A program made the position numbers and the translations under genes. Shown one piece after another: positions 1 to 5,889 of a stretch of DNA of 12,211 nucleotides. The notes below the pieces were generated by a model. It was not told the origin of the DNA, ran no database searches, and saw nothing but the letters and a program-made list of their open reading frames with translations. The stretch is taken from assembly GCA_963609975.1 (NCBI GenBank), contig CAVDMD010000071.1:1-12211 (forward strand), in the 5' to 3' direction. Each line of letters starts with the position of its first letter. Positions within the stretch are counted from its first letter, which is position 1. Source of the stretch: UMGS973 sp963609975. GTDB taxonomy: Bacteria > Bacillota > Clostridia > Peptostreptococcales > Anaerovoracaceae.

Positions 1-357
1 GATGCAGGCGGAGATATAGAAGAAATTTTTGCATATTACCGCATAAATTTCTTTTGGAATTCCAGTGACTCCGGATTTAATAAGAAATCGAAAACACTCA
101 TCATTATCTTGTTTCATAATAAAAATGAATTTTTCCAGAGACTCTAAAAGATATGCCTCTGAAAAGAAAGGACCATATATCACAACAGAATACCAGGAAA
201 CATCATCTGTACACACATAGTGAGTGGAAAATTTAGCAGCTTCACCAATAGACTCATAAATTGCTTTGATTGGCATTTCTGTTTCGTTTTCCCCGATGCC
301 TCCATCGAAAGCAAAGTGTAAAGCTATTTGAGTTCCTCTTTTATACGAACTTGCCAT
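1..357 (-). CDS. Unrecognised open reading frame fused to duplicated flank (partial, runs off left edge)
   Basis: From an ATG at 357 (MASSYKRGTQIALHF...) a minus-strand frame stays open for 119 codons to the window edge. The frame is also open upstream of this ATG into the end of the AlbA_2 gene in another phase, and no good ribosome binding site is visible, so the start is uncertain. Residues 1 to about 83 have a protein-like composition (for example FDGGIGENETEM and SWYSVVIYGPFFSEAY) but match no family I recognise. From about residue 84 the frame reads through the duplicated ATPase tail in a phase different from the ATPase, so that part is probably a junction artefact. In the homologous flank near 4013 the same phase leads into the short Panacea-like tail ending HFIRQ. 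It could be a truncated gene or a chance open frame. Confidence 0.35.
   Translation of the reverse strand, partial: MASSYKRGTQIALHFAFDGGIGENETEMPIKAIYESIGEAAKFSTHYVCTDDVSWYSVVIYGPFFSEAYLLESLEKFIFIMKQDNDECFRFLIKSGVTGIPKEIYAVICKNFFYISACI
2..108 (-). repeat. Copy A of the ATPase 3'-end repeat (partial, cut by window edge)
   Basis: Bases 2-108 match 4033-4139 nearly base for base (constant offset 4031). The match covers the last 17 codons of the ATPase gene at 4085-5344 plus the 52 bp after its stop. Similarity stops abruptly after 108. The stop codon is altered: TAA of the intact gene reads CAA here (the plus strand has ttttgg in place of ttttag), so the tail is open into the following sequence. 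Because the match reaches the window edge, the duplicated flank very probably continues to the left. Confidence 0.9.
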
Positions 358-482
358 CAGTATAAAATGTTCAAATATGACATATCCCTTACATTTTTTC
401 TTTATTGTAAGCGTGATTGCTATGATAATGCAGTTGTGTGGTTTTATGAAAAAAGTGCGAGGCAGAGTTAGTCCTTTATAGT

Positions 483-1902
483 TTATTTCACTTGCCAATG
501 CCCATGTCTGCCAACACCAACGAATTCTACATTCGGCATTTCTTTTAGCTTCCTTTCAATTGTCTTTTTACTTACATCAGCCGCTTTTGCCAGTTCATCT
601 CGCGTGATTTTGTTGTTTTGAATGATTTTATTCAGAATCATATCTTCCAACTGCATTTTTGGAGCGACATTTGGAGCGACACTTGGAGCGACATTCGGAG
701 CGACATTCGAAGGCCCGACAATACCAACTGAAACATCATTTAACGGTATAATAGTTCTGAAAATATCCCCTTCAATAAATTCCGGCTCACCTCCCGAGTA
801 CATTTTCGTGTACTTGTAAGTGTTGCGCATACCGGAACCGAGTTCATCTGCTAATGATATTTCTCGAAATACTTTTGAAATGGGTGGGTTCTTTGCATAT
901 GGCTCAAAATTCGAAAGATTTAACGCACCGTTGCCATGAGAACGATTCGCATTTTCTGTAAACATTTTCTCTTTTTCGATGACAAATTTTGCAACATATC
1001 CGCTGGAATAATCACGGTGTGCGAGAGAATTGGAGAATATCTCTCTTAGAATTTTATCTCTGGCGCTTACACTGTGAATTCCCTCCTGTGTGAACGGGTC
1101 ACTAAGATGTTTATGCCCAAATTCCACCAGACGGTCATAAGTTTCCAGGAGATTTGTTATGATTACATCTCTGTCATCGTAGCGATCCGCATTTTCTATG
1201 CGAAAAATCGCATCAGTCTTATGTTGTGGAAGAACAGACATTATTGTACTGTCCTTGCCAAACAGAAGAATTGCAGCAATGGTTATACCTTCAACCTGTG
1301 TTATGTCATCTCTGAGAATCAAACCTGCACTTCTTAAGAGTCCCTCATCAGTCATGGTTTTCCAGGGATGATCTGCTATACGATTTGAAGTCATCCTTCG
1401 TGCTCTTTCAATAAGGTCAGATCGTAAATCTTCGATTCCAAATCGCGTTACTTTATTTACAAAATAACTTCCACTTTTTCTGGCATATAACTGATATACT
1501 AAATCTGTATTGTCTGTAATGTCTATATCGGAATCGTTATTACGGTCAAAGATTCTGCCATGGTGACGACAAACCTGACTGCTAACCGGAACGTGTACAT
1601 AAAGAATTTTCTTTCCTTCCACGTCACATTCATTCAGTTGCAGATATAAAGGCGGATAAAGTTTGTTTGCATTGTTGATAGCAGTAACAAAATCCTTTTT
1701 TAGTTTTGCAATTGCAGACTCATTAATTCCTAAGATTTCGCCATTATCTTTAACTCCAAACAAGATGTAACCGCCATCCCTGTTTGAAAAAGAGCATACT
1801 GTATCATACACGTCCTTTGTGATTTCGTTTGTGGATTTTTTTGAACTCAATATAATGACTCTCGCCTTCATTAATCATTTTCAGAATTTCCATTGCATCC
1901 AT
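483..1902 (-). pseudogene. AlbA_2 (Schlafen-type) DNA-binding / HATPase_c_4 regulator, frameshifted near the N-terminus
   Basis: The product is an ATP-binding, DNA-binding regulator of the AlbA_2 family, often misnamed RecG-like. Translation should start at the ATG at 1902, which has a strong site (GGGGAG, 5 nt upstream): MDAMEILKMINEGESHYIEFKK. An A7 run (plus-strand T7, 1836-1842) then breaks the frame. The rest continues as KKSTNEITKDVYDTVCSFSN..GGYILFGV, the AlbA_2 core, in the next frame (open from 1871). Without the shift the product would be 32 aa; with it, about 472 aa. Past the AlbA_2 domain the protein has an HATPase_c_4-like region (EIFSNSLAHRDYSSGY, TENANRSHGNGALNL, FREISLADELGSGMRN), a linker of four short VAP repeats, and a C-terminal winged helix (ITRDELAKAADVSKKTIERKL). 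It has its own promoter. The shift may be a real mutation, transcriptional slippage on the A-run, or a sequencing error. Confidence 0.85.
661..708 (-). repeat. Four tandem 12-bp repeats encoding a NVAP-type linker
   Basis: Four consecutive 12-bp units (ggagcgacattt, ggagcgacactt, ggagcgacattc, ggagcgacattc) lie inside the AlbA_2 gene. Each encodes a VAPN/VAPS-type tetrapeptide. They separate the ATPase-like domain from the C-terminal winged helix. Being in-frame multiples of 12, copy-number change would alter linker length without breaking the frame. Confidence 0.9.
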
Positions 1903-1933
1903 AGAATCTCCCCTTTTTAATATCGTTATCTAT

Positions 1934-1962
1934 ATTATATTTCTAAATCAGAAAAATAACAA
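1934..1962 (-). promoter_or_regulatory. Promoter of the AlbA_2 gene
   Basis: On the minus strand, -35 TTGTTA (1962-1957), a 17-bp spacer and a perfect -10 TATAAT (1939-1934). The expected start of transcription, near 1927, lies about 25 nt upstream of the start codon at 1902. This supports the upstream start and a single-gene transcript. Confidence 0.7.
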
Positions 1963-2351
1963 TCCATTTGTGTAGTATTGCCCTGTTGCTACATCTAAAT
2001 TACACGCCAAATTGTTACTTTTCTTGAGCGTTGCTTTTTTTAATCCAATTATGTGTATCAAAGTTGATGACAGAGGTTCTGTTTCCTGTCAAAATCAGTC
2101 ATATCAATATCGAATGTTACATGGATTTCAGTATGAGCAAGCCCTTATATAGTACCTTGCATGGAGACAGAAAATGAATCCGACTTGTCCAAAAAAATCC
2201 GTTCAGAGCACCTTGAGTTTGTCAACTATGCGATTTTGTGGACTTCTCAACCGGATTTCGCCCCCATATCTTTGTGCACCGGAGAACACTTTTCTGCGAA
2301 AAACATATGGGATGGATTATTCTTTTCGAAAATGCCTGAGTCGTTGAAATT
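1963..2351. other. Intergenic stretch without a convincing gene
   Basis: This 390-bp gap lies between the AlbA_2 promoter and the terminator at 2352-2382. A 65-codon plus-strand frame (2161-2358) and a minus-strand frame over the same bases exist. Neither has a ribosome binding site, and both run into the terminator or tRNA remnant, so I do not call them. The stretch may be the original chromosomal sequence downstream of the tRNA-Ser whose 3' end survives at 2389-2401. Confidence 0.5.
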
Positions 2352-2382
2352 GCAATGAAAAAGAGGCCCGGAAAGGGTCTCT
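2352..2382 (-). terminator. Intrinsic terminator just after tRNA-Ser 3'-end remnant B
   Basis: Minus-strand stem of 8 bp (AGAGACCC with GGGCCTCT, one G-T pair), loop TTTCC, then TTTTTCATT. It begins 7 nt after the CCA end of the tRNA-Ser remnant at 2389, as expected for the native terminator of a tRNA gene whose body has been displaced. Confidence 0.8.
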
Positions 2383-2388
2383 TGATTA

Positions 2389-2411
2389 TGGCGGAGGACA
2401 CAGAATTTGAT
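2389..2411 (-). other. tRNA-Ser 3'-end remnant B (attachment-site-like)
   Basis: Minus strand GTGTCCTCCGCCA (2401-2389) is identical to the last 13 nt of the intact tRNA-Ser(GGA) at 12130-12142, including discriminator G and CCA. The next 10 nt inward (2402-2411) differ from the tRNA T-arm almost only by transitions (CAAATTCT against CGAGTCCC), then similarity is lost. No rest of a tRNA is present. This is what remains at one side when an element integrates into a tRNA 3' end. Confidence 0.65.
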
Positions 2412-2637
2412 TTATTGGTATAGCCTGAAAACCCGCATAAAAAGGAGGTTGTAGCTGCGTCATCTGAAAGTGTAATCAAATTTTTTAAGAATAGTGCTTA
2501 GCAGCTTTTTCATCAATATGTATTTCAGCAAAGGCCTTTGCAATGAAGCAGAGGTCTTTGCCTGCAATACCGTAAAAGTAATTCTATTGTCTGATGAAAT
2601 GTTTGGAATAACACTCCTCATAGGAATAATGCCTGTC
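2389..2637 (-). repeat. 249-bp direct repeat, copy B
   Basis: Same sequence as 3765-4013 at a constant offset of 1376. The first ~200 bp are almost identical (for example T/C at 2571, C/T at 2584); the inner ~40 bp drift more. Its outer end is exactly the tRNA-Ser 3' end. Its inner end covers the last codons of a Panacea-like gene. No transposase or classical terminal inverted repeat is seen. Confidence 0.92.
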
Positions 2638-2763
2638 AAGAATTAGGGCATCATCTATGGACCATGGCCCGTTTTTACAATGAGTTATATCAATCAGTTC
2701 CGAAACAGAAGCTGAGTCATATTTTTTCAGGATGCCATAGATGAATGGATGATTTCGAATTTG
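2584..2763 (-). pseudogene. C-terminal remnant of a Panacea (SocA/DUF4065) antitoxin-like gene
   Basis: Minus-strand frame of 59 residues and a TAG stop, beginning right after an in-frame TGA (2766-2764), with no start codon in a sensible place. It reads QIRNHPFIYGILKKYDSAS, then VSELIDITHCKNGPWSIDDA, and ends ECYSKHFIRQ. The pattern Y-x(4)-S-x(2)-L-x(3)-TH-x(4)-PW is the hallmark of the C-terminal part of the Panacea domain (SocA, GepA, PanA). These act as antitoxins or proteolytic adaptors. The N-terminal two thirds are missing. The 3' part is shared with the repeat copy at 3960-4013. It lies 47 bp downstream of the PBECR4 gene, an order that recalls toxin-antitoxin pairs. Confidence 0.6.
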
Positions 2764-2810
2764 TCAGACAGTGAAATAATCAGCACTATTATAGCAAGCA
2801 TTTTTCTCTT

Positions 2811-3446
2811 TTAGCTGTTATTTAGTAGTTCCGGAATAAGTAAACGCTTTATATTTTCCGGCAAGTCAGCTATGTTTGCAGAGTTATCCATAAACAATAA
2901 GTCTGTATATTGTTTTACATCATTTTGTTTAGAAAAAATGTGTGTAACTATATAGGCGTCTTTACTTCTGGAAAAACAGTCTTCATCTCTTAACGACTCG
3001 ACGATGTAACAATTTCCTTTTTCACGGCCACAAGCATCCAGTTCTTTATTCATGCAAAGAGTGAATTTCAAATCAGTAGTGCCGAATTTATATTGTTTTG
3101 TAGCGGTTGTAATTTCTTCGAGCATAAAATTTTCAGAACTTGCCATTGTTGCAAGGTTTCTCAGATGCCTTACTTTCCTTACAGATAAATCATACGGATG
3201 TTCCTTGCCAAACCAAATCTGTGATGCAGATAATATGTTTTTTGTTGCATAACTATAATACTTTTTTGCAGACAGATAGGTATCTACGCCAGTTAAATGC
3301 CTAAAGTTAGCAGCTTTATATAACACTTCTATGTATCTATTGTCAAATACGTACATAAATTGCTTTCCAACTAAATTGGTACGATATAAATTAGCAGCCT
3401 TGGATATTTCTTTTACTAATACTTTTCTATCTTGTTGTTTCTTCAT
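2811..3446 (-). CDS. PBECR4-type (Barnase/EndoU/ColicinE5/RelE-like) nuclease-like protein
   Basis: 211 aa, no signal peptide or membrane segment. The order FMYVFDNRYIEVLYKAANFRHLTGV (residues 30-54), SAKKYYSYATK, KEHPYDLSVRKVRHLRNL, then KFGTTDLKFTLC and SLRDEDCFSRSKDAYIVTHIFSK (120-180) fits the PBECR4 domain as I recall it. That family is predicted RNase-fold toxins common in phages and mobile elements of Firmicutes. Usually it sits inside larger phage polypeptides or stands alone at about 200 aa, as here. The start at 3446 has only a weak ribosome site (GGA, 5 nt upstream). It lies 26 nt after the terminator of the structured RNA, so expression may need read-through or an unseen promoter. 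A Panacea remnant follows. Family assignment is from memory of motifs; activity is unproven. Confidence 0.7.
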   Translation of the reverse strand: MKKQQDRKVLVKEISKAANLYRTNLVGKQFMYVFDNRYIEVLYKAANFRHLTGVDTYLSAKKYYSYATKNILSASQIWFGKEHPYDLSVRKVRHLRNLATMASSENFMLEEITTATKQYKFGTTDLKFTLCMNKELDACGREKGNCYIVESLRDEDCFSRSKDAYIVTHIFSKQNDVKQYTDLLFMDNSANIADLPENIKRLLIPELLNNS

Positions 3447-3471
3447 TATTCCATTGGATTTTATATATTTA

Positions 3472-3508
3472 TTAAAAAAGCACTGGATAACATCATGTCA
3501 TCCAGCGC
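3472..3508 (-). terminator. Intrinsic terminator of the structured RNA
   Basis: Minus-strand hairpin (3508-3480): GCGCTGGATGAC pairs with GTTATCCAGTGC around loop ATGAT, 12 bp with G-T pairs, followed by TTTTTT (3479-3474). It is strong and well placed to end the RNA before the PBECR4 gene. If it is leaky or controllable it would gate that gene. Confidence 0.9.
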
Positions 3509-3717
3509 CTGCTGTTCAGTTTAGCGGTTTTCTGCTGGCTGTCAGCCGCAATACCCTTTCGAGTATCAATAGTCGCCGGAATATTAAGTCCCCAGCGCGG
3601 ACTCACCATATCTCCCTGGCGAGGGCGTGATGCCCTTTCGGGCGTCTAAAAGCCTCAGTAATTACCCTGCCTGAGCGCAGTACAGCTTTTACGTGCCGCT
3701 TCACGGAGCTTCTGCTC
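3472..3717 (-). ncRNA. Structured noncoding RNA of about 245 nt, family not identified (raiA-like in size)
   Basis: A complete transcription unit without an ORF: promoter at 3752-3724, predicted start near 3717, terminator at 3508-3472. GC content is far above that of its surroundings. It is full of local hairpins: GAGC-AGAA-GCTC at the 5' end; GCCC-GAAA-GGGC; CCCT-CGCC-AGGG; AGTCC/GGACT; ATACTC-GAAA-GGGTAT; GGCT-GAC-AGCC; and CTCAG/CTGAG enclosing a conserved-looking GGGTAATTA. Two GAAA tetraloops suggest tertiary contacts. Length and host type would suit the clostridial raiA RNA, but I cannot verify that from memory. It is not tmRNA, 6S, SRP or RNase P by the signature sequences I know. It could also be a leader controlling the PBECR4 gene. 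Confidence 0.75.
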
Positions 3718-3723
3718 ACTTAT

Positions 3724-3752
3724 ATTATATGTGATAATCGAAAAAATAGCAA
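3724..3752 (-). promoter_or_regulatory. Promoter of the structured RNA
   Basis: Minus strand: -35 TTGCTA (3752-3747), 17-bp spacer, perfect -10 TATAAT (3729-3724). It sits only 13 bp beyond the CCA end of the tRNA-Ser remnant C, so the RNA was probably the native neighbour downstream of a tRNA-Ser gene. Confidence 0.8.
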
Positions 3753-3764
3753 ATATTTTTTTAC

Positions 3765-3787
3765 TGGCGGAGGACACAGAATTTGAT
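3765..3787 (-). other. tRNA-Ser 3'-end remnant C (attachment-site-like)
   Basis: Minus strand GTGTCCTCCGCCA (3777-3765) again equals the 3' end of the intact tRNA-Ser at 12130-12142, and one further base (C/G, giving 14 bp) matches here. The inner 10 nt are identical to remnant B rather than to the intact tRNA, so B and C share the element side and differ on the chromosomal side. Confidence 0.65.
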
Positions 3788-3959
3788 TTATTGGTATAGC
3801 CTGAAAACCCGCATAAAAAGGAGGTTGTAGCTGCGTCATCTGAAAGTGTAATCAAATTTTTTAAGAATAGTGCTTAGCAGCTTTTTCATCAATATGTATT
3901 TCAGCAAAGGCCTTTGCAATGAAGCAGAGGTCTTTGCCTGCAATACTGTAAAAGTAATT

Positions 3960-4013
3960 TTATTGTCTGATGAAATGTTTGTAATAACACTCCTCCTTGG
4001 AATGGCGCCTGTC
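3960..4013 (-). pseudogene. Short Panacea-like C-terminal tail in repeat copy C
   Basis: The frame homologous to the end of 2584-2763 is kept: RRHSKEECYYKHFIRQ and a TAA stop, against RHYSYEECYSKHFIRQ and TAG in copy B. Everything upstream of it differs, although the phase remains open back across the 72 bp behind the ATPase stop. It is carried as part of the repeat and is not a gene on its own. Confidence 0.55.
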
Positions 4014-4084
4014 CGGAACAGGTTGTGTAGTAATGCAGGCGGAGATATAGAAGAAATTTTTGCATATTACCGCATAAATTTCTT

Positions 4085-5344
4085 TTAGAATTCCAGTGAC
4101 TCCGGATTTAATAAGAAATCGAAAACGCTCATCATTAAAATTCCATTTTCATCATAAAACGGCTTAGGTGTATTTGATGTAATAACAATTTTTTTGAAGG
4201 AATCATTTATTTTTAAGAATGGTCTGATTTCCTGTGTCATTTTTTCCTCTGTCGGCAGCATATAGGCTGATTGAATATAATAACGTTTTGAACCTTTCCT
4301 GCAGATAAAATCTACCTCCAGCTGTTTACGCATTTGCTTGCCGTTTTTCCCTTTTTCAAGAACCTGCAGATTGCCGACATCAACCCCAAAACCTCGCATC
4401 CTCAGCTCGTTGTATATAACATTTTCCATAGAATGGGTTACTTCCTGCTGTCTGTAGTTGATTCTTGCGTTTCTAAGCCCCATATCCATGAAATAATACT
4501 TCTTAGGTGTACCTATATATGATTTCCCTTTTATATCGTATCTGGATGCTTCTTCAACCAGAAAAGCATCTTCCAGACAGTCAATATACTTTGTTATTGT
4601 AGTTGCCGTGATTTTAGAATGGTTTACACTTTTAAATGTTTTTTGCAGCTTATTAGGATTCGTTAATGTTCCAATCGCTGAAGCAAGAAAATCCAGTAAA
4701 GCTTCCATTTCGCCTGCATTCCTGATTTTATGGCGATTAACAATGTCTTTGATATATGTTTCCTTGAACAGGTTGTCTAAAAGTTTTATTTTCTGTTCTT
4801 CTGTTGACGCAAGGACCACAATCGGGATACCGCCATAAGTAACATATTCATTCCACCCGTCATATTTATGACCGTCATACACAGTCATGAATTCAGAAAA
4901 ATTAAGCGGAAACATATGGACTTCATCGCCACGGCCTCCAAATTCTGTTGAAATATCTCTGGATAAAAATCTGGCATTACTTCCGGTAACATAAACGTCA
5001 CAATTCTTTCTGTCTGCCAGGCTGTTTAGAACACTGACAAATTCATCAAGCATCTGTACTTCATCCAGCAGGAAATAGTATTTCTCACCGTCTTTGATTT
5101 GTTCAGCTGCCCATGGATAAAAGATATCCGGATTTCTGTATGGTTTGTTTTCAAATAAATCGAAAGCCATTTCGACAATATGGTCTTCATCAATTCCGCT
5201 TTCAATTAAATGGTTTTTAAATAATGTTCTTAACAAATATGATTTACCGCAGCGCCTGATTCCTGTAACAATTTTAATCAGGCCATTATGCTTACGAACT
5301 ATTAACTGCTCTAAATAATGGTCTCTTTTAATTTCTCTATCCAT
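4085..5344 (-). CDS. AAA+ ATPase with AAA_14 and DUF4143 domains (419 aa)
   Basis: P-loop ATPase of the AAA_14/DUF4143 family, common in mobile and accessory regions of gut Clostridia; cellular role unknown. The ATG at 5344 (MDREIKRDHYLEQL) is preferred over the longer frame at 5386: AAGAGGTG lies 6 nt upstream and the paralogue at 10785 starts equivalently (MEIKRDSYLQQL). Walker A GIRRCGKS at residues 28-35, Walker B YFLLDE at 90-95, sensor-like VTGSN at 119-123, arginine-rich GGRGDE near 136-141. The DUF4143 part follows (ETYIKDIVNRHKI), with a PD-(D/E)XK-like strand pair EVDFICRKG..YYIQSAY in which the usual catalytic lysine position is not conserved. It is cytosolic. It has its own promoter. 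Its last 17 codons and downstream flank are duplicated at 2-108. Confidence 0.88.
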   Translation of the reverse strand: MDREIKRDHYLEQLIVRKHNGLIKIVTGIRRCGKSYLLRTLFKNHLIESGIDEDHIVEMAFDLFENKPYRNPDIFYPWAAEQIKDGEKYYFLLDEVQMLDEFVSVLNSLADRKNCDVYVTGSNARFLSRDISTEFGGRGDEVHMFPLNFSEFMTVYDGHKYDGWNEYVTYGGIPIVVLASTEEQKIKLLDNLFKETYIKDIVNRHKIRNAGEMEALLDFLASAIGTLTNPNKLQKTFKSVNHSKITATTITKYIDCLEDAFLVEEASRYDIKGKSYIGTPKKYYFMDMGLRNARINYRQQEVTHSMENVIYNELRMRGFGVDVGNLQVLEKGKNGKQMRKQLEVDFICRKGSKRYYIQSAYMLPTEEKMTQEIRPFLKINDSFKKIVITSNTPKPFYDENGILMMSVFDFLLNPESLEF

Positions 5345-5396
5345 ACCGGCACCTCTTAAAAGATATTTTTGTATATTAATGCTCAAAATTTCTTAT

Positions 5397-5425
5397 ATTA
5401 TACCCTATGATATTATTATATTCAA
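5397..5425 (-). promoter_or_regulatory. Promoter of ATPase 4085-5344
   Basis: Minus strand: -35 TTGAAT (5425-5420), 17-bp spacer, perfect -10 TATAAT (5402-5397). Transcription would begin near 5390, giving a 5' leader of about 45 nt. The placement supports the shorter start at 5344, because a start at 5386 would leave almost no leader. Confidence 0.75.
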
Positions 5426-5432
5426 TGTGTAA

Positions 5433-5585
5433 AGCTATTTTTGCAGCAGAAAAAGTAAGCGGCTGAAGTATATCGAACGCCCGGCGGAGCCGGAGATTAA
5501 GGAGTACATCGCCGGAGTCAGGATATATGGCGACCCTGATTCAGAAAATGACTTAAATAAGGTGGAGAAACTGCTGAGCTTATAG
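5433..5585 (+). pseudogene. C-terminal gene remnant, family unknown
   Basis: Plus-strand frame of 50 codons ending in TAG, with no start codon. The last 40 residues (KYIERPAEPEIKEYIAG, then RIYGDPDSENDLNKVEKL) look like real protein. They are noticeably richer in G+C than the flanking DNA (gcccggcggagccggag). It looks like the 3' end of a gene whose body was replaced by the ATPase unit. No family is recognised. Confidence 0.45.
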
Positions 5586-5605
5586 TACAAGACCATATTT
5601 CTTCG

Positions 5606-5866
5606 TTAATCGGTGACCTCAATAATCTCATGTTCTACACCTTCTCCGGCGTTAAGAGCGGCAATGCCTTGCTTCAGGTGTGATATGTTGCTTTCAGAAT
5701 AAAAAGGATCTGCAGAGATTTCAAAGGGAATTCGCCTTTCTCCGGCTACCTTTTCTGCAAAAAGGGTGAAGGCTGTACTCATAGAAATGCCCGTTTCTGC
5801 ACAGACGGATTCCATGTCATTTTTGATATTTTCGTCAAGCCTGAAATTAATATTTACCTTAGCCAT
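5606..5866 (-). CDS. RelB/DinJ-family antitoxin, apparently without its toxin
   Basis: 86 aa. The N-terminal ribbon-helix-helix domain (MAKVNINFRLDENIKNDMESVCAETGISMSTAFTLFAEKV) is typical of RelB/DinJ antitoxins. These dimerise to bind operator DNA and, through the flexible C-terminus (here GVEHEIIEVTD), neutralise a RelE/YafQ-type mRNA interferase. The ribosome site AAGGAG lies 7 nt upstream of ATG 5866. A toxin gene would normally overlap or follow on the same strand; below 5606 there is only the unrelated plus-strand remnant 5433-5585 and then the ATPase promoter. The pair therefore seems broken, or the antitoxin acts in trans. Confidence 0.85.
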   Translation of the reverse strand: MAKVNINFRLDENIKNDMESVCAETGISMSTAFTLFAEKVAGERRIPFEISADPFYSESNISHLKQGIAALNAGEGVEHEIIEVTD

Positions 5867-5889
5867 ATTCTCGCTCCTTTCCTGATTAC

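Larger units (their letters stand above)
3765..4013 (-). repeat. 249-bp direct repeat, copy C
   Basis: Partner of 2389-2637 in direct orientation. The outer boundary is the tRNA-Ser end, and the sequence beyond it differs completely between copies (ncRNA promoter here, hairpin terminator at copy B). On the inner side this copy runs, within about 20 bp, into the flank of the ATPase gene that is itself duplicated at 2-108. Confidence 0.92.

Noticed and set aside
661..708. Tandem repeats as a CRISPR or iteron array
   Set aside because: Units are contiguous 12-mers in frame within a protein linker, with no spacers.
2161..2358. 65-codon plus-strand ORF (METENESDLSKK...)
   Set aside because: No ribosome binding site or promoter, ends at a minus-strand terminator, and overlapping frames on the other strand are equally open.
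2222..2479. Minus-strand ORFs starting TTG (ITLSDDAATTSFLCG...) at 2479 and, in the other repeat copy, at 3855
   Set aside because: Both have a TTG start without ribosome site, run through the tRNA-Ser remnant and then diverge completely; they are by-products of the repeat.
3472..3717. ncRNA as an omega/re-RNA of IscB or TnpB, or as tmRNA, SRP or RNase P RNA
   Set aside because: No IscB/TnpB gene adjoins it, and the signature sequences I know of the housekeeping RNAs are absent.
2389..4013. The 249-bp repeats as insertion sequence ends
   Set aside because: They are direct, have no terminal inverted repeats or transposase, and their boundary is a tRNA end.
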